64,000 nucleotides of DNA from Ophioderma brevispina (GCA_023653785.1 JAMKCH010072670.1:45439-109438); one strand, 5' to 3'. Shown: positions 20,900 to 34,560, numbered from the stretch's first letter. The notes: a model not told the origin generated them from the letters alone. Numbers and translations are program-made.

Positions 20900-23800
20900 A
20901 GGAAATGATGTTGATGTGAACTTGCATGCATTAAGTGATCCTGAAAGCAATGAAGAAAGTATAAATATATCCAATCGCAAATGTAGAAAAGTATGACCAT
21001 ATGATTTTCAATCCATTCCGATTTAAAAAGAAATGCTGATGAAAAACCAACCTAGCCGTACAGGAACGGAAAATCTCAAAATTCATGAGTGTAAATATGT
21101 AGCCCGAAAGTCAAAGAGAAAACATGCAACTGATAATATATGATTCATCTACTTGACTATCAATATACTAGCATTAATAGACTTTGAAAAAATTCAGAGA
21201 AATTTTGAAAATCCTGGATAAAGAATTTATCATTATTGGACTCTCTGAAACACATTTGAAAGAATTTTGGCACCACCACAATATTATGTCTTACCTGTCT
21301 ATATATTGAGTACACGAACAGAACCCATGGGGAAAAAGGTTAAAGAAAAGAAGTTTTTGTTTTTGGTCTTTATATTTCCGATTTAGTAAAATATAATTAC
21401 ATCTGAATTGGTCTGGCTAATCCGAGCTTTGAATCATGCTTTTTGAAATGAACAGACAAACGAAAAAAATATAATTGCGGGTGTTATATATCGGTCACAT
21501 ACAGCTATCGATAATTTTATTGAAGATATTACTCCTGATTTAATCAATTGGTAGTGACACAATATGCTATTTAATGGCATTATAATATTGATTTGTTAAA
21601 GATGACTTTCATCGACCACTCACGACTATTTGAATCTTGTTATTCTCATTCTTTCATGCCACCTATATAGCCTACCAGAATTTACAGAGCACAGTGCAAC
21701 TATTATGATAAATACTTACGAACAATCAATATATAATGCATTTACTGAGATCATTGTAACAGATTCAAGTGACATTTACCAACTGTCTTGACAATAAATC
21801 ACATGAACAAAACCAAAAATTGCAAAAATGTGTAATACTACTTTAAACGAATGCATAATGCAAAAATATTCACCCTTAAAACAATAAGTTGTCGGCTGTC
21901 AGTTTGGCAAGTGGAACGAATAACCAAGATGCAATGAATAATTATACTAAATTTGTATGTATTTTCAGTAAGGTTATGATGATTGTATACCCTTGAAAAA
22001 ATGTAATCGTAATAAAAGAAGGCGCCAAAGCTCCCTTGGGATACAAAAATGTTTGTGAGAATATAAAGATGACAACAAACTATATAAGTAATATATACAG
22101 ACGCCATGTGTTGAAAGACATAATGTGTTTAAAATGTTATAGAAATAATTAACACTTTAATCGAAGGTCAAAACGGACATATTAGAAGACAGAATTTGCA
22201 AGCCTGTCAAATGTAATATCGAAAAACTTGGCAACAATTAATAACATTATTGACGTAGTAAAAAAGTAAGGTTGAAACAAAATTTTGTTAATGAAATGGG
22301 TGAACGCCATAACAGACCCTGTTAAATATCTAATGAATCAATAATTTTTTTCGTGTGTTGGTCCTAAATTACATCAAGCATCAAACATCCAAAAACAAGG
22401 ATTATCACGAGTATTTAACTGAACCGTGTAGTAGTAATATGTATAATGAATCCATAGTAACAAAAATAAATAAGATAGTGCGTACTTTACCAAAACAAAG
22501 TGCTTGACACGACAATATTTGGACATATTACTAGTCACAAAAATATTATGAAATATCAAATACGTTATCAATGATATGTAATTAATCTATTTCGTACAGG
22601 TGTTGCCTAAAAATTTAAAAGTGGGCAAAAGACGAGGTGTGCTGCGGTTGTTACAAAAAAAGACAATCCATATCATTTTTCAAATTATCTACCCGTATCT
22701 GTCTTGCCGTGTTTTTTCAAAAATACTCGAAAGACTAGTTTTTAACAGGTGCTTTAACTATATCAATAAGTTTTAAAATAACTAAATGGAAACATTTGGC
22801 TTCAGACAAACCATTCTACTTTTATGGCTATTCTTGATTTAATTGACAAAGTTAGTAATTCTGTGAAAAGAATGAAACAACAATAGGCGTATTCCTCGAT
22901 TTGTCAAAAGCCTTGACCATTGACTGCAATATTCTATTGTATAAACTAGAATTCTACTGATTTAGAGTGCACTGTTTGAAATGGTTTGAAAGTTTCTGAC
23001 CACTGCCAACACTAGTTTGCTTTAACCGGTAGTCGACTATAAAGAAATACTATTGGAGTTCCTCAGTGCTCACTATTATGTCCTCTTTTATGATCTTATA
23101 CGTTAATGATATTGTAAATGTCTCTACTATACTTACATTTATGTCCGGTTTGCAGACGACACAACTATTACATACTCACACCAAATATTCCAAGATAATT
23201 TGAAATTTATTATGAGAACTGGCAAAGTAGTAATTGGTTCAAAGCTAATAAGCTGTCAGTCAATGCCGACCAACAAATTTCAACTGGTGTTGGGTACTTA
23301 CCAAAAGACAAATTGTATTAATAAAAACAGTTTTGATAAAAACATCTTCTTGGATAACACACAAACTAGAACGAGTAAGTGAAACAAAATTTCTTGAGGT
23401 TAGGATAGATGAGAACTCTTACATGGAAAATTCATATAGATAGTATATCAAACAAAAAAAAATATTTCTTAGAGGTATTGGTAATGGAACAAACTAACCT
23501 TTATCTCCGGAACGAATACTCGCGTTCTTTGTATTGACATTAGTACTTACCCATATGTCAAATTACGGTATTCTTGCTTGGGGCACTGCTAATAGATGTA
23601 CCTTGAGAAAATATTTAATTACAAAAAGAGCAATGCGAATAATCTCAAACAGTAATTACAGAATCATTCAGCTCTCTTTTAAAAGTACGAATATTCTTAC
23701 GTTACGATATGTATAAATTGAGAATTAGTACTTTTATGTTTACCACTTACTTGTCCACTCCTGTTATTTATTGCTTATTTCAAAAGCAGATCACTTTACG

Positions 23801-24294
23801 TACCTATTGTATTAGGAAACGAGGGAAATTATGTTTTACCAGAACAAAAACTAAATTTGCCACAAACAAAAATCATAAAAATTCAGGTCCATCCCAGTGG
23901 AATATATTAACAAAGCGTGAACAATCAAGATCGTTAGCATTTCAGAGCACAAATTAACGAAATATTTTGCTTCAATATTTAATGTTTTTTAAATTTAGGT
24001 TGTTTTTTTGTTTTTGATACTTGTTTTGTATCAACAAATAACTTGTAAGCTCGACAATCGATACAGGTACTTGGTAAGCTTTGAAAATATTTTTTCTGTG
24101 TAATTGGTGTATTTTTTGTTTGATTGTTTAGTGGACTTTATTAAGCAACCGTGATATTAATGTGATGTTCCATTTTGGGCAGTAGCCTTTCGAACATCCC
24201 CTTCATTCAATTTTGTAGTACCAAGCTTATATTTTATCTATTTGTAATTTTCATGGAATGTCAATAAAGGTATGATGATGATGATGATGATGAT
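20900..24294 (+). pseudogene. Decayed LINE (endonuclease, RT, 3' tail)
   Basis: Plus-strand remnants appear in the order of a non-LTR ORF2. Endonuclease pieces are IIGLSETHLKE (about 21229), GVIYRS (about 21480), a FNIDLLK-like block (about 21580) and PTRI (about 21663). RT pieces are ILERLVFNRCFNYINK (about 22720-22770), VFLDLSKA (about 22888), GVPQCSLLCPLL (about 23055) and FADDTTI with the catalytic DD (about 23149). C-terminal pieces are YGILAWGTANRCTLRKYLIT and RAMRIISNSNYR (about 23565-23660). The 3' end has AATAAA (24263-24268) then an ATG microsatellite tail (24271-24294). Every block is in a different frame from the next. It looks like the same broad CR1/Jockey-type group as 24760-26120 and the antisense copy at 44091-46165. 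Confidence 0.8.
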
Positions 24295-24474
24295 ATCAAC
24301 ATAAATAAGTTTAAAAAGTATGAATTAAGCGCGTGGTTTTGAAAACAATGTTTTGGCAGCCCAATAACAAATTTCAATGTGGGTTATTGCTGATTTGGGA
24401 TTGTCTATTATCCTTCATATGTAGTATAAATTTTATGGCAAAAATTCCCTAGTACAGTGGTTTCTTATAGTGGA

Positions 24475-24535
24475 GTCCATGAACCCCCGTGGCCATAATT
24501 GGAGTGAAAACCCATTGGTCGCTTAGTGTTAATAG
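24475..24535 (+). repeat. Dispersed G/C-run repeat, copy 2
   Basis: GAACCCCCGTGG, then GGAGTGAAAACCCATTGGTC and GCTTAGTGTTAA, parallel to 10040-10105. Confidence 0.6.
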
Positions 24536-24759
24536 CGTTCTTTGATAAATCACTACAGAAACGATTTTTGTATACATTATGGATGCTTTAATATGGACTT
24601 GTTACATAATGACACTGACCTACTCGTGCTATATAAATTCATTACTTAAATATTCATTATGCCTACGCTTAGTAAACCAACAGAATAATTGCATAAAATA
24701 GGGCAACGCTCGCTAAAACATTCTGACCTATAACTTGTGCACCAGTGTTGCTTTTTCCT

Positions 24760-26120
24760 CCATTTTAGTCCTTGATTCCGAGCACTCTCCGACTGTTGTA
24801 AAAGTTCCACTTAAAGATAAGAAGAAAGATAGGAAGTAAGCAACATGTGTTCAAAAAGAAATTCCAATCAATGTAATGTAAATTATTTAAAATCAAAGTT
24901 ATCTGACGTAGATTGGACAGCAACTTTAAATGGTCATGTCAACGATCACTATAATCAATTTACTAATACATCCAATGCATTACTTGATGAATGTATTCCT
25001 CTTAAAAAGCATACTAAGCAGTTACGTCCACGTTACGATCACAACTGGAACACCAAATAGTATTAATAACAAAAACAAACTTTATAAAAGGTACAAACAT
25101 CGCGCCATGACATAGTTTTAAATAAGTAGAATTATTTAGAAATAAACTACATAATGTAATACGTAATGTTAAACGCAAATGTTTGATAACAAATTCCAAC
25201 TATCAATAACATGAAACAAACTTAGAAAACTATTAATAACATTCTAGGACGCAATAACAAAAACAAACATACAAGCTGAATTCTTGGACAACACTGGTAA
25301 ATTGAAAACAGATCAGAAATAGTGAAATCATTTTTTTTTGCGTAAAATGTTGGTCCAAAACTGGTGGTCTAAGTTGAAACTAATGGTATACGATTTCATG
25401 ATTATTTAAAGAATCCTCTTCATAAAAACATAATTATGCCACTAATTACATGAAGTCATACACTTAAGATTACCAGAAAAATTGACAAAATAAAAAGCCC
25501 CAGCTATGATCATGATGACATAAACCAACTAATTGAAAGTGTTCCCCATCCGCTTGCAAAAATATTTCATTTGTCATTCTCAACAGGAAATGTACCAAAC
25601 GATTTTAAAAAAGGTTATTCATATTTCGAAAAAAAAGGGAATGTCCAGATGTACTCCATTTACTGTCCAATATCATTGCTGCCATATTTTTCTAAAAAAA
25701 AAATTCTTGAGAAACTAGTATTTGACAGATGTTCTGTTTATAGGAAAATGTATTTTAAATGACAAACAATTCGGATTTAGATTAAATCACTCAAGCCTTA
25801 ATGGTAATTATTGAGTTAAATTGATGTTTAAAATGCCGCGGAAACCAAACCAAACAACCAAACAATCCTTGTATATATATCTGGGCCTGAGTAAAGCCTT
25901 CGATACTATAAATAACGATATGTTATTCTATAAACGTGGCGATTTAACGATTATCTATGTAATACAGTTCAATATTATCATTTTAACTTTCGAATACTCT
26001 AAACACACAATGTGGAGTCCCGCAACGATCTATATTAGGCCCATCATTGTTAATCATCTATATCAATGATATTAGTAATTCATCATCAATGCATGTTGAC
26101 GTTGGTCTTAAGTAAAGGCA
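24760..26120 (+). pseudogene. Decayed LINE, linker and RT N-terminal half
   Basis: The fragment begins with the end of an endonuclease domain (DSEHSPTVVKVPL-like, about 24773). The linker is clear in 24845-25060: DVDWTATLNGHVNDHYNQF, LLDECIPLKKHTK and LRPRYDHNW, followed by NKLYKRYKHR in another frame. RT blocks are IKSPSYDHDDINQLI (about 25490), LLPYFSK and ILEKLVFDRC (about 25678-25730), LGLSKAFDTINNDML (about 25880) and CGVPQRSILGPSLL (about 26010) followed by IYINDISNS. It stops just before the expected FADD box. Similarity to 20900-24294 suggests one family; the two copies lie head-to-tail about 470 bp apart. Confidence 0.8.
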
Positions 26121-26239
26121 TTGAATTCTTAAAACATGACGTTAAAACAAGTTGAATAGAATACATTTTTCTTCATTAAAGTTGCAACCAACAATTTCAA
26201 ATTATATTCCTTCATATGTAGTGAATTCCAACGCCAGTC

Positions 26240-26260
26240 GGGGGGGGGGGGGGGGGGGGG
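26240..26260 (+). repeat. 21-base G homopolymer
   Basis: Uninterrupted run of G followed by C. Length is likely uncertain in the assembly. Confidence 0.9.
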
Positions 26261-26261
26261 C

Positions 26262-28310
26262 ATTTTCCCATTTTCCCCCAGCTTTCTCCAAAGAACTTGA
26301 ACTTGAACCGATGGATTACTGTCAAATTACAGATAAGATAGTAAATTATCGTGTGCATTTGAACATTTTTAATGTCGTATTTGTCTAGTTTACCATTAAA
26401 ATTGCCATTGTTTATGCTCGTTTCGCGCACATTTACCAAATTTTTTTCACCTTACCTTGCACCAAAATCCTCAATGATCCTGGTGCAGCCACTGTTGATT
26501 TCATATGTAATAGATATTCAATAGATTTCTTGCATTGTGTTCGGTTAACGAAATGCTTTCATAGTTAAAAAACACTTATGCTGATTTACTCAAATGCAAA
26601 ATTAAGCATTCCAATTTTTGCACCAAGGTTAATCCTTTCAGATGGTGATATTTTTTTATGAAAAGCTTGCACCGCTGCCAAAAGCATTGCTTTTCATTTT
26701 CATGGACACCAATTCTCCCGTCGTACCTGTAATGACAGATTTGTCTTCTTTCAATCGGGGATGAATATACCTAGAGTATATTAGCCCGAAACACAGTGAG
26801 TCTGGTTTTGAATAAATCGGACCTTCACTTTGATGCTGATCAAGTTATCGAGGCCTACAAAAATGAGAGCTTGTGTACTTCGATGAAATAGTATCATCGG
26901 GCGCGTGTTGTATGTCTATTATCTCTCCAAGAGTTCAAGGTACGATAACCATAGATATTGCGCGCCAACCTTCTGTTTTTACCGGTATGTACCGCGTTTC
27001 TTTACCTATTATTACCGGATGTATCGAATTAAATGCGCCCCAGTTGAACTTGTTCTGCGAAATCTACAAAGGTTAACCTGATACTGTAACAAACTAGTTA
27101 TAACCAAATGAACAGTAGGCAGTTGTTTTTAGGTGAAATGATACCTTCAAAAGGATGTTTTCCGGAAGTTTGTTATTATTCGTGAAATTTTTCCAAGATA
27201 ATCGTTTGGTCGGTCAAGATACACTTGGCATCGGCGTCCCTGGGTCTGGTGTCATAGGGTTCCGGAGAGAATTTCTCAGCCAACTTCACACCCTTTGTCT
27301 TGCTTCTCTTTCTAAGTCTTCTCTTCCGGCGCTAAAACTTCGGGAGGAGGCATGGAGGAAGGAGGTAAAGGAGGCAGAAATATGATAAGAAACAAAGGAA
27401 AAAGGATGATAAAGAAGATGAAGAGGAAAAAGAATGAAGATGAAAAGAAGATGAAAAAGCACAGCTTTTGCATATCCTTTCTTAACCTAAAATGTTAAAA
27501 TTGTGGTCGTGCCACCTGCTCCCAATTGTAAAAAAAGAGATAATGCATGGGGTCAAAACGCTGTGGAATAAGATGTGATGATGAAGAAAATGACGATGAA
27601 GATAATATGAATCGCATAATCAGTCTCAATTTCCTACTTTTTACTAACGGGTAACAAATATCCCGACCCAATGTCACATAGCAGGAACCTGTTATAACGG
27701 TAGATGGCTATTCAGCAGGACCTGTTATAACTGACCCAATGTATACACTGCAATACAGTGCGATACAGCAGGTAGCAGTGAAAACGGGTACGGTTCATTA
27801 CTTATGTACACGCTATGTCCAACCATGGACCCAGAGTGCAATGGTTTTGGTGTTATATAATTATTAGGGCTGTTTTGAATTAGAGTGGTATCGGGTGCGC
27901 ATGCTACGAGCGCTAGCTCTGTAGCCATGGCGCGTATATTCAAGAGTATTATGTTTGATAGATATTTATTTATGCAGGGGAAGTTTCTGGAGTATTTGTG
28001 TCCATTCAATACAAACCAAATTAAAAAGCACAGCTTTAATTCAGCAACCTGAGAATCGGATGTAACCAGTTGAGGGTGCAATTCGGAACCCAACGGTTAT
28101 TGCATGTAACTGTGTTATTTAAATGTTTTCAAATTCATGCGTGACATACACTGCTACTATTACTGTTTCATGGCTATCACTAAGGAGCATATAAATGTTG
28201 ATTGATTTGCATTTGAACCTGTTTAAAAACAATTTAAGATAAAGCTTACCCGATGCTGTTAAGGTCGGTCATTGACAAGTACCACACTATGAATTGAACT
28301 GGCATTGAAA
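26262..28310. other. No recognised gene; purine tract at 27345-27610
   Basis: The tract at 27345-27610 is dominated by GAA, GAT and AAAG and accounts for the charged short ORFs there. ORF 27725-28093 (minus, 122 codons) has no domain I recognise and no conserved-looking block. Confidence 0.45.
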
Positions 28311-28320
28311 AATATATATA

Positions 28321-28506
28321 TTTATTAATCTTTCCCTGAGATGGCCAGCGCACGATCGGTTGAAACAAAAAAACCCTGTGCGGTTGGCCGATTCGAACCG
28401 GCGACCTTCGTATTACATGCACGACGCTCTAACGACTGAGCTATCAAACAGTTTCGGTAGACGAGCGATAGATATCATCTATAGGTGTTAGGTTCGAAAG
28501 GTGTCC
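28321..28506 (-). mobile_element. tRNA-derived SINE, copy 1
   Basis: On the minus strand, 5' to 3': a head GGACACCTTTCGAACC plus AACACCTATAGATGATATC; an A box in ATAGCTCAGTCGTTAGAGCG; a perfect B box in GCCGGTTCGAATCGGCC; then GGGTTTTTTTG, GTGCGCTGGCCATCT and a tail GGGAAAGATTAATAAA. The element at 43131-43318 has the same order, the same ends and an identical 36-base head. SINEs are transcribed by RNA polymerase III from the A and B boxes and mobilised by a partner LINE, which I cannot identify here. Confidence 0.85.
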
Positions 28507-29297
28507 TGTACTAAGCCTTCAAATGCATAAATGAAACTAGTCTTTACTACAGTATAGTCTCACATCTGATCGAATTGCGCTGGCAACGGAGATATAGGAA
28601 TGCTTGCTGCTTTGCCGTATTGTAGTTTAACGTAACGAGAAGAAAAGTTTGGTGTCACGTGTCAGGTACCAGGTCCGTATCAGGTTATCAGGATATCAGT
28701 TTTTCTCTTCGGGCGACCGATATATATAAATCCGACTATGTAAATCAAGGTCTGTACATATTGGGCCCCTCTCCCAGATTGCTTTATTTATTTCCAAAAG
28801 ACACGGTTTAATATGTCTAAACAGTAAAAATTTACCTTTCCCTACGGATTCAAAAACCGACGTACGATGGCGATAATCGGTTTTTTTTTCCAATGTAGGG
28901 ATACGACTTCATTTTTACCTGAATGGGTCCCCCCGACGCAAAATAAAAACCAATCAATGCGTGACGTCATCAAATCTTTATTTTTTCCAAACATTGGCTG
29001 TTTATTCCCCATAAAAATTCTTTTTAAGATTCACATCTGTATATTGTTCTTTAATAATTAATATTCCATTGTCCCACGCCAGAATGTGAAAAAGATGGGT
29101 CCATAAGTCTCCACACTAAACACAGTCACCGGCTAATTACCCTTACCGTGGCCTGTAATGAGCAGACGGATCCAGTTTTAGTTAATAGCAGGCCTTACAG
29201 CCACTTGCGCGCCGCTGCGGGGGTTATGCGTCATAGTAATTGTTCTCTTACTCCCCAATATTGAAATACCATTTATTTAAACAAAAAACCAGACCGT

Positions 29298-29360
29298 GTT
29301 GGATTCGAAACCCTGTGATTAACTGCATATAAATCTATGCTCTTACACTACATAGCGAGG
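29298..29360 (-). repeat. tRNA-like sequence
   Basis: The minus strand reads TATGTAGTGTAAGAGC (A-box-like), a short GCAT/ATGC anticodon-like arm, and GGGTTTCGAATCC (B-box-like with one extra T). Acceptor arms do not pair. Probably a SINE head. Confidence 0.45.
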
Positions 29361-29364
29361 GAGG

Positions 29365-31090
29365 ATGTGGGAGGCGATTGATTTTATCCGACATATCCTA
29401 ATAAGCTTTACGGAATAAAGCGATATTACTATTGTGATATGATGTATAGCACTGTATGCAATGTATATGAGTCAGTTATTTTTTTTTAACAGGTACCTGC
29501 TGAATTGCAATAGCATTTACCAGTTCTAACTAGGTTCGGCTAATGGACTGGGTGAAGTCAACATATAAAACATGAATGTATGATAAAATTCTAATGCGTT
29601 CACAGGGCTACTGCAAACCAGAAACTCCCACGCACCCAAAATGTGAACACAGTCTCGACTATTCCCGTTTAGTATGGCAAATGTGATTTGCAAATATCCA
29701 CAAATGAAAAATAAACGGTTCTACTTACTCCGTTCAGGTAATAGGTGGTTAATTGCTCACAGATTTCCTAATTAAACATATCGGATTTAAAGTGCAAAAC
29801 CATATGGTACACGTTACCGTTGATTCCAGCGTTGCTTGCTTTATTCGTGATGCTGATGCAATGATAAACTTACTGGCTATGCAAAAAATGTCTTGTTGGC
29901 TCAGTCTGTTCAATCGCGCATCCTGTCGACTCTGTTGAAATGAGGCTAATTGGGGTAGATTAAAAAAAAAGGGAGTCCGCACTGGAGGGGTCAGGTAGTG
30001 CAAACGGTTATACTCTATTTTTATCAGAAAGGAAAAGGGCTAGCTATGGGGGTATAGTACCAGATTGTTCCATGTGATCAATGTTCAGGAAAAAAATGTT
30101 CATTTTGAAACATATGCGCCGAAGTAAACCATTCTTTCCACTATAAAATGTTAATAAATAATAATTAAACCACTTTTTTGTCGCATGGCAAATGTAAAAG
30201 TTGCACATTTTCATGAAAATGAATAAAATTTCGGAATATCAGTGATCAATGGACATCCACTAGGCTATATTGACTCAATTAACAATGGCGTTATGATAAG
30301 TTAAATCACAGGGTATGCAGCGGACAAAAGCACTTCGATTCCCCTGTGTTTATTGCAACTGCAGAGAGCCATGTCAATGTCCATGAAAGGTTGCGGTATA
30401 GACTCGTATCAACGCCCATTAGATTGAGCTGGCCTCGTTCGCGATTAAATACATTTGAATTCTACTGTGAGTGAATTATGACTGTATATTTCATAAATTT
30501 ATTGAAAATGAAAAATGTGAACACAAAGTCATGAGAATGATGCTTGGTAAAGATGGACGCTAACATGTTTGTGCAGATCCAATAATCATAACTAGTTTGC
30601 TGGACCCTATTTTTCTATTTCAATTACCATCATGTTTTTAGAAGAATACAAAGAAGGGGGTCTAGAGACCTATTTATCAACGCCGGTAATGAAATAGAAA
30701 TAGGTTTACGCGCAAGTTACTGTAATTTAAGTTTGTTATGCACAAAATTATGACAAAAACAAACACACACACAAACAATTGAAACTCTATTGGATGAACT
30801 GTGATAATGTTATCATTCCATTATCAAAAACCACTATAAATGACAGCTGCCAGTTCTGTCCATTATCAGAGATTTATTGACAATGATGGCGTGCACCTAG
30901 AGTGTAGGCATTGAAGTAAGAGGCTATAACGTAAGTCAACTAGGCTGTCTTTTGAAAAAACAAGACCCAGATCCAAATCAGGCCCGAAGTCACCGTACTA
31001 TTCAGGAACGTTAGCTTAGTTGGATTCAATTCCTTCATCTGGTAAATCTGTTGATACAAAGTCATAGTAGTTATGTTTAACTAAATTCTT
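29365..31090. other. No recognised feature
   Basis: AT-rich, with short ORFs on both strands at 29749-30003 and a short CA-rich run near 30760. No family recognised. Confidence 0.4.
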
Positions 31091-31094
31091 CTAT

Positions 31095-32110
31095 AGTGTG
31101 TCCAAACACAATGGTTCTCAGATATGGTCCAGACAGAGATGGGTACATCATCTGGCTGCTTCACGAATTCCGCAAAGTCCCTGTCTGGCATTGTTGAATC
31201 CAAACAGTGGGCAGACAAGAGAGGTTCATTGCCCTGTGGTGGAGTTCAACAAACCACAGGTTGGTGCTGTCACTGATTGGTCCAGGGCCACTTCTGGAAG
31301 GAGACCTTAGATTGGCCATGTGGTTCTCAATCGTTGAGGGCATCGCCATTCAGCCCATGAGGAGTCGATCAGGTGGGAGTAGATCCCACCCAGATTCACA
31401 AATGACCAAAGATGTTACTGTTGATGTAAGTCTTTCTGCTCCAACAAGGCGACCTCTTAAGCTTCTTCACGAGACTGTTTCAAGAGGTTTGACTTTGCTC
31501 AAGAAAAAAATCCCCTCTTGATTTAAGGCGGTTAGCCAGCTGGTCTCTGTCCAGGAATATAGGTGCTTCACATTGATACTTGGCAGCTACGTCTTGAATG
31601 ATCGCTACACTACGACGGAGGTCTGGTGGAACAATTCCTGCAAGGATGTATAAGTTTTCCGATGGTGTTGGACGAAGGCAACCTGTGATAAGCCTGTAAG
31701 AGGCATCTAACGCTGTGTCAAGCTTCTTGGCATACTCTGCGCATGAGTAGCACAGGGCAAGTGACGTTGATCTTAGGGTATGTGGGCGAACACCCCATCT
31801 TGTGCCAGTGAGTTTGTTCAAGATGTTATTGCGTGAACATACTTTACTCTTCGTCTTCTTGATATGGGTCTTATAAGGGAGAGTGCGGTCCAAGATAACT
31901 CCTAGGAAGACAGGGTTGTCACAGTGCTCTAGGGGTGTTCCAGACCAGGTAAGCTTTAAGCTTCACGGTTGCGTAGATGGAAAGCACACATTGTGTCTTT
32001 GATGGATTTGCGCGTATGTGGTTTCCTCATAATAAGGAGTGAGTTCATCCAAAGCTTTGGAGAGTCTCTAGTCTATCTAGATAATGCTCAGCATTCAAGA
32101 TAAGGTATCG
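31095..32110 (-). pseudogene. LINE RT fragment, thumb to C-terminus
   Basis: The minus strand encodes the post-YADD part of a Jockey/CR1-group RT. A PYYEETT-type block and KLTWSGTPLEHCDN-like remnant lie at about 31900-32065, then LDRTLPYKTHIKKTKSKVC at about 31840-31890. Next are KLTGTRWGVRPHTLRS and LALCYSCAEYA, and then LDASYRLITGCLRPTP followed by NLYILAGIVPPDLRRSV (31600-31710). The open part is 31480-31893. Downstream of it (31100-31470) the frame breaks repeatedly. The TGCLRPTP block is homologous to the one at 7650-7700, and the KTQVC/SGTPL region to 50440-50661, so three fragments of one LINE group lie on the minus strand. Confidence 0.85.
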
Positions 32111-32399
32111 TATAGTTAGGAAAATAAAATAAATGATACTCAATTTCCACCAGTTTGCTATACATGTCATAACTGTATAGCTATATTCTGTCTTTCAAAT
32201 ATACCAATAAAACAAAGATAAAATATCCAACACGGTTTGATTTGCATTTGTTCTTGTCTTGAATGCCAGAGTTGTGATTAATCCAGAAAAGCTAGAAGTA
32301 ATCAATAAATGGGCTGAAATAACATGATAAATATGCATTGCAAATGCTACAAACTATTCCTTATCTTGACACATTAAGCTAGATGAACAATTAGTTTAA

Positions 32400-32620
32400 T
32401 TTTTACCGAAATGAGAGCAACTTCTGATTTTGACCCCTATACAATGCAAATTGACCTTTTTACAAATTTAGCCATTTTTACCCAATAACTCGAAAACCAA
32501 TGGTCATAGATGGTACTATATATTTTTGGAATCCTTGTGACTTGACGGACAATATGACATACACCTCAAAATGATTGTATTTTAAAAGCTTGACCCCTGT
32601 ACTTAAATTGGCCCCTGCTG
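32400..32620 (+). repeat. Dispersed repeat, copy 2 of a pair
   Basis: Diverged partner of 15290-15735. See the phrases GGAATCCTTGTGACTTGAC and TGACCCCTGTAC. Confidence 0.5.
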
Positions 32621-34090
32621 AAAAACAGTGACACCACAACTTTGTATAGAAAATTAATGTTCTATCTTGTGCTGTATTTCGAGCTATCTTACGTTTCAGA
32701 AAATGAGCTCGCCTGTGGCATACTACAGTGCGAGATAGGAACTGGCTTCCGTATACAAAATATCTAATTTATTTTGGCGTATGGCAAATAAATTATATAC
32801 CAAAGTGAGAATAAAGAAAGAGTATATTAGAACAATTGTAAAATCAACGTTAAGCCAATGATAACTTATCGTATCGTGTGTTTTGAACAGAAGGACTGGT
32901 ATTTCATGGGTGAGTGTATAGAGTTAGAAATTAAAAAATAAATGGGCATCCCTTCTCCTTTTGCCGAAGAAAGGATGGACGTACAGTTACAAAGACGTGA
33001 TCGTTAGCGTGTTTATGCAACCCGGACGAAACCTATGGCGGTGGGGTAGCCACCCCCAGAACGGATGTAAATAAGATTTCAGCCAGTACCTCAGTAAAAT
33101 ACTTATAAAGTGAATGTAACGTCGAATTCACCTATGAACTTGCCGATAACATTGAATGATATACATGTATGTCACCAAATCCACGCATTGTACGAAATAA
33201 GTCTTGCCACATCAGACAAAGACCAGAGTCCGTTATTGAAATAAGAATGCGTCACATTTTTATGTACTCTCCACTAAATGGTAGTCAAGGAACGTATCAA
33301 ATAACAAAATCTTTCTCTGGCTATACATCTCTTCATAATCATACTCCGTCTTACCTCATGAAAGCACCTAAAATTGGTTTGGGCTTTGCAGTCCGTATTG
33401 CTATAATTTCTTTTGATATTTTGGGTGCTATTGAATGAGGCTTGGCCGCCATCATCGTCTGCTGCCATCTATGTTAAAAGCCGACGCCTCACTTATTTGC
33501 ATTGTTTACTTGAAATATTTTGCCGTATATCAGCTAGATGTAAACACAATGATATTCAAAGGCCGATTTTTAAAATTAATTTTCATTTGAGTATCTTTCA
33601 GAGACATTTGAAAACAATCATAAGCACTAATATTTTGTTACTCTAATTACGCAGCTGTTTGTTTTTGTTTTTTTCATAGGGGACAATGGCATGCCATGCC
33701 ATGAACCCTATGTTTAGTAACTTGAACGTCATTTCAAGCAAAGATAATCTGTGTTTCAAGGCACTTCTGCTTTAAATGCTAACGGTACACATACGTTACG
33801 ATGAACATGGGCTGCGATTTTGTGTTATTTGACAAACGGAATGAAATATTTAGTCATTGAATAGTGTGTAGTTAAGGGATTTTAGAGATAATAAAACACC
33901 ATTAATTAAGAGAAGGTTCGATATCCCGATCGGCAATGTGCGCAGTAAGTTATTTACCTATAGAACCAGTATCGTGTACAGCGCGGTGGGTGGGGTGGGT
34001 TGGTGACCGAGTGTCTCTTCAGAACATATTTAGGTGTTTTCGCAAGGTAATGATCTTTCTGACACACTTATGAATTCAGAAACCGTAACA
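32621..34090. other. No recognised gene; one weak exon candidate
   Basis: Mostly AT-rich. The minus strand at about 33415-33468 opens with MAADDDGGQASFNSTQNIK, a composition more like a protein N-terminus than random AT-rich sequence. No splice donor or downstream coding was evident, so this is only noted. Confidence 0.25.
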
Positions 34091-34091
34091 T

Positions 34092-34175
34092 TTAAGTGAC
34101 CGGGGGTTTTCACTTCCGTTAGTGCCCAAGGGTGGTGGTGGTGGTGGTGGTGGTGGTGGGGGGGGGGGTTCTATG
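34092..34175 (-). repeat. Dispersed G-run repeat, copy 3, with GGT microsatellite
   Basis: TTAAGTGACCGGGGGTTTTC, ACTTCCGTTAGTGCCCAAGG, then a GGT run and a G-run. This is the reverse complement of the 10040-10105 arrangement. Confidence 0.65.
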
Positions 34176-34258
34176 GTTCCTTGCGCTTACATCAAACTTT
34201 TTGAAAACTTATTTTATGTTGATATCTATTCTAGAAGACCCAGTCTCTGAAACATACT

Positions 34259-34560
34259 GTCCGTCGGACACTCCGCTTCAGAATGTGCCGTCCGTCAGAC
34301 ATATCTCTCTATTCTGATGTCCGTGGGACCACGGTCTTTGAACCTTACGTCTGTAGGACACTCACTCGCTGGAACCTGATGTCCTATGTTGTGACACCTC
34401 ATATCTGATATAAGCTGTCCTATACAGACTAATGCTGAAGATATTATGAGTATACTGTACTGAAACAAAGTAATGTATATGACTAGACACTCTATTTTGG
34501 GGGACACTCAGATATTACAGCTATCACGAAATTGAGCGTCCACAGGTCTTAGGACTCTGT
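34259..34560 (+). repeat. 31-bp dyad satellite, array 1 (diverged)
   Basis: Dyads start at 34259 (GTCCGTCGGAC), 34290 (GTCCGTCAGAC), 34319 (GTCCGTGGGAC), 34349 (GTCTGTAGGAC), 34381 (GTCCTATG) and 34417 (GTCCTATACAGAC), spaced 29-36 bp. Beyond 34430 the motif decays. It is the same monomer type as the arrays at 36373 and 39422, but without their regular four-monomer order. Confidence 0.65.
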
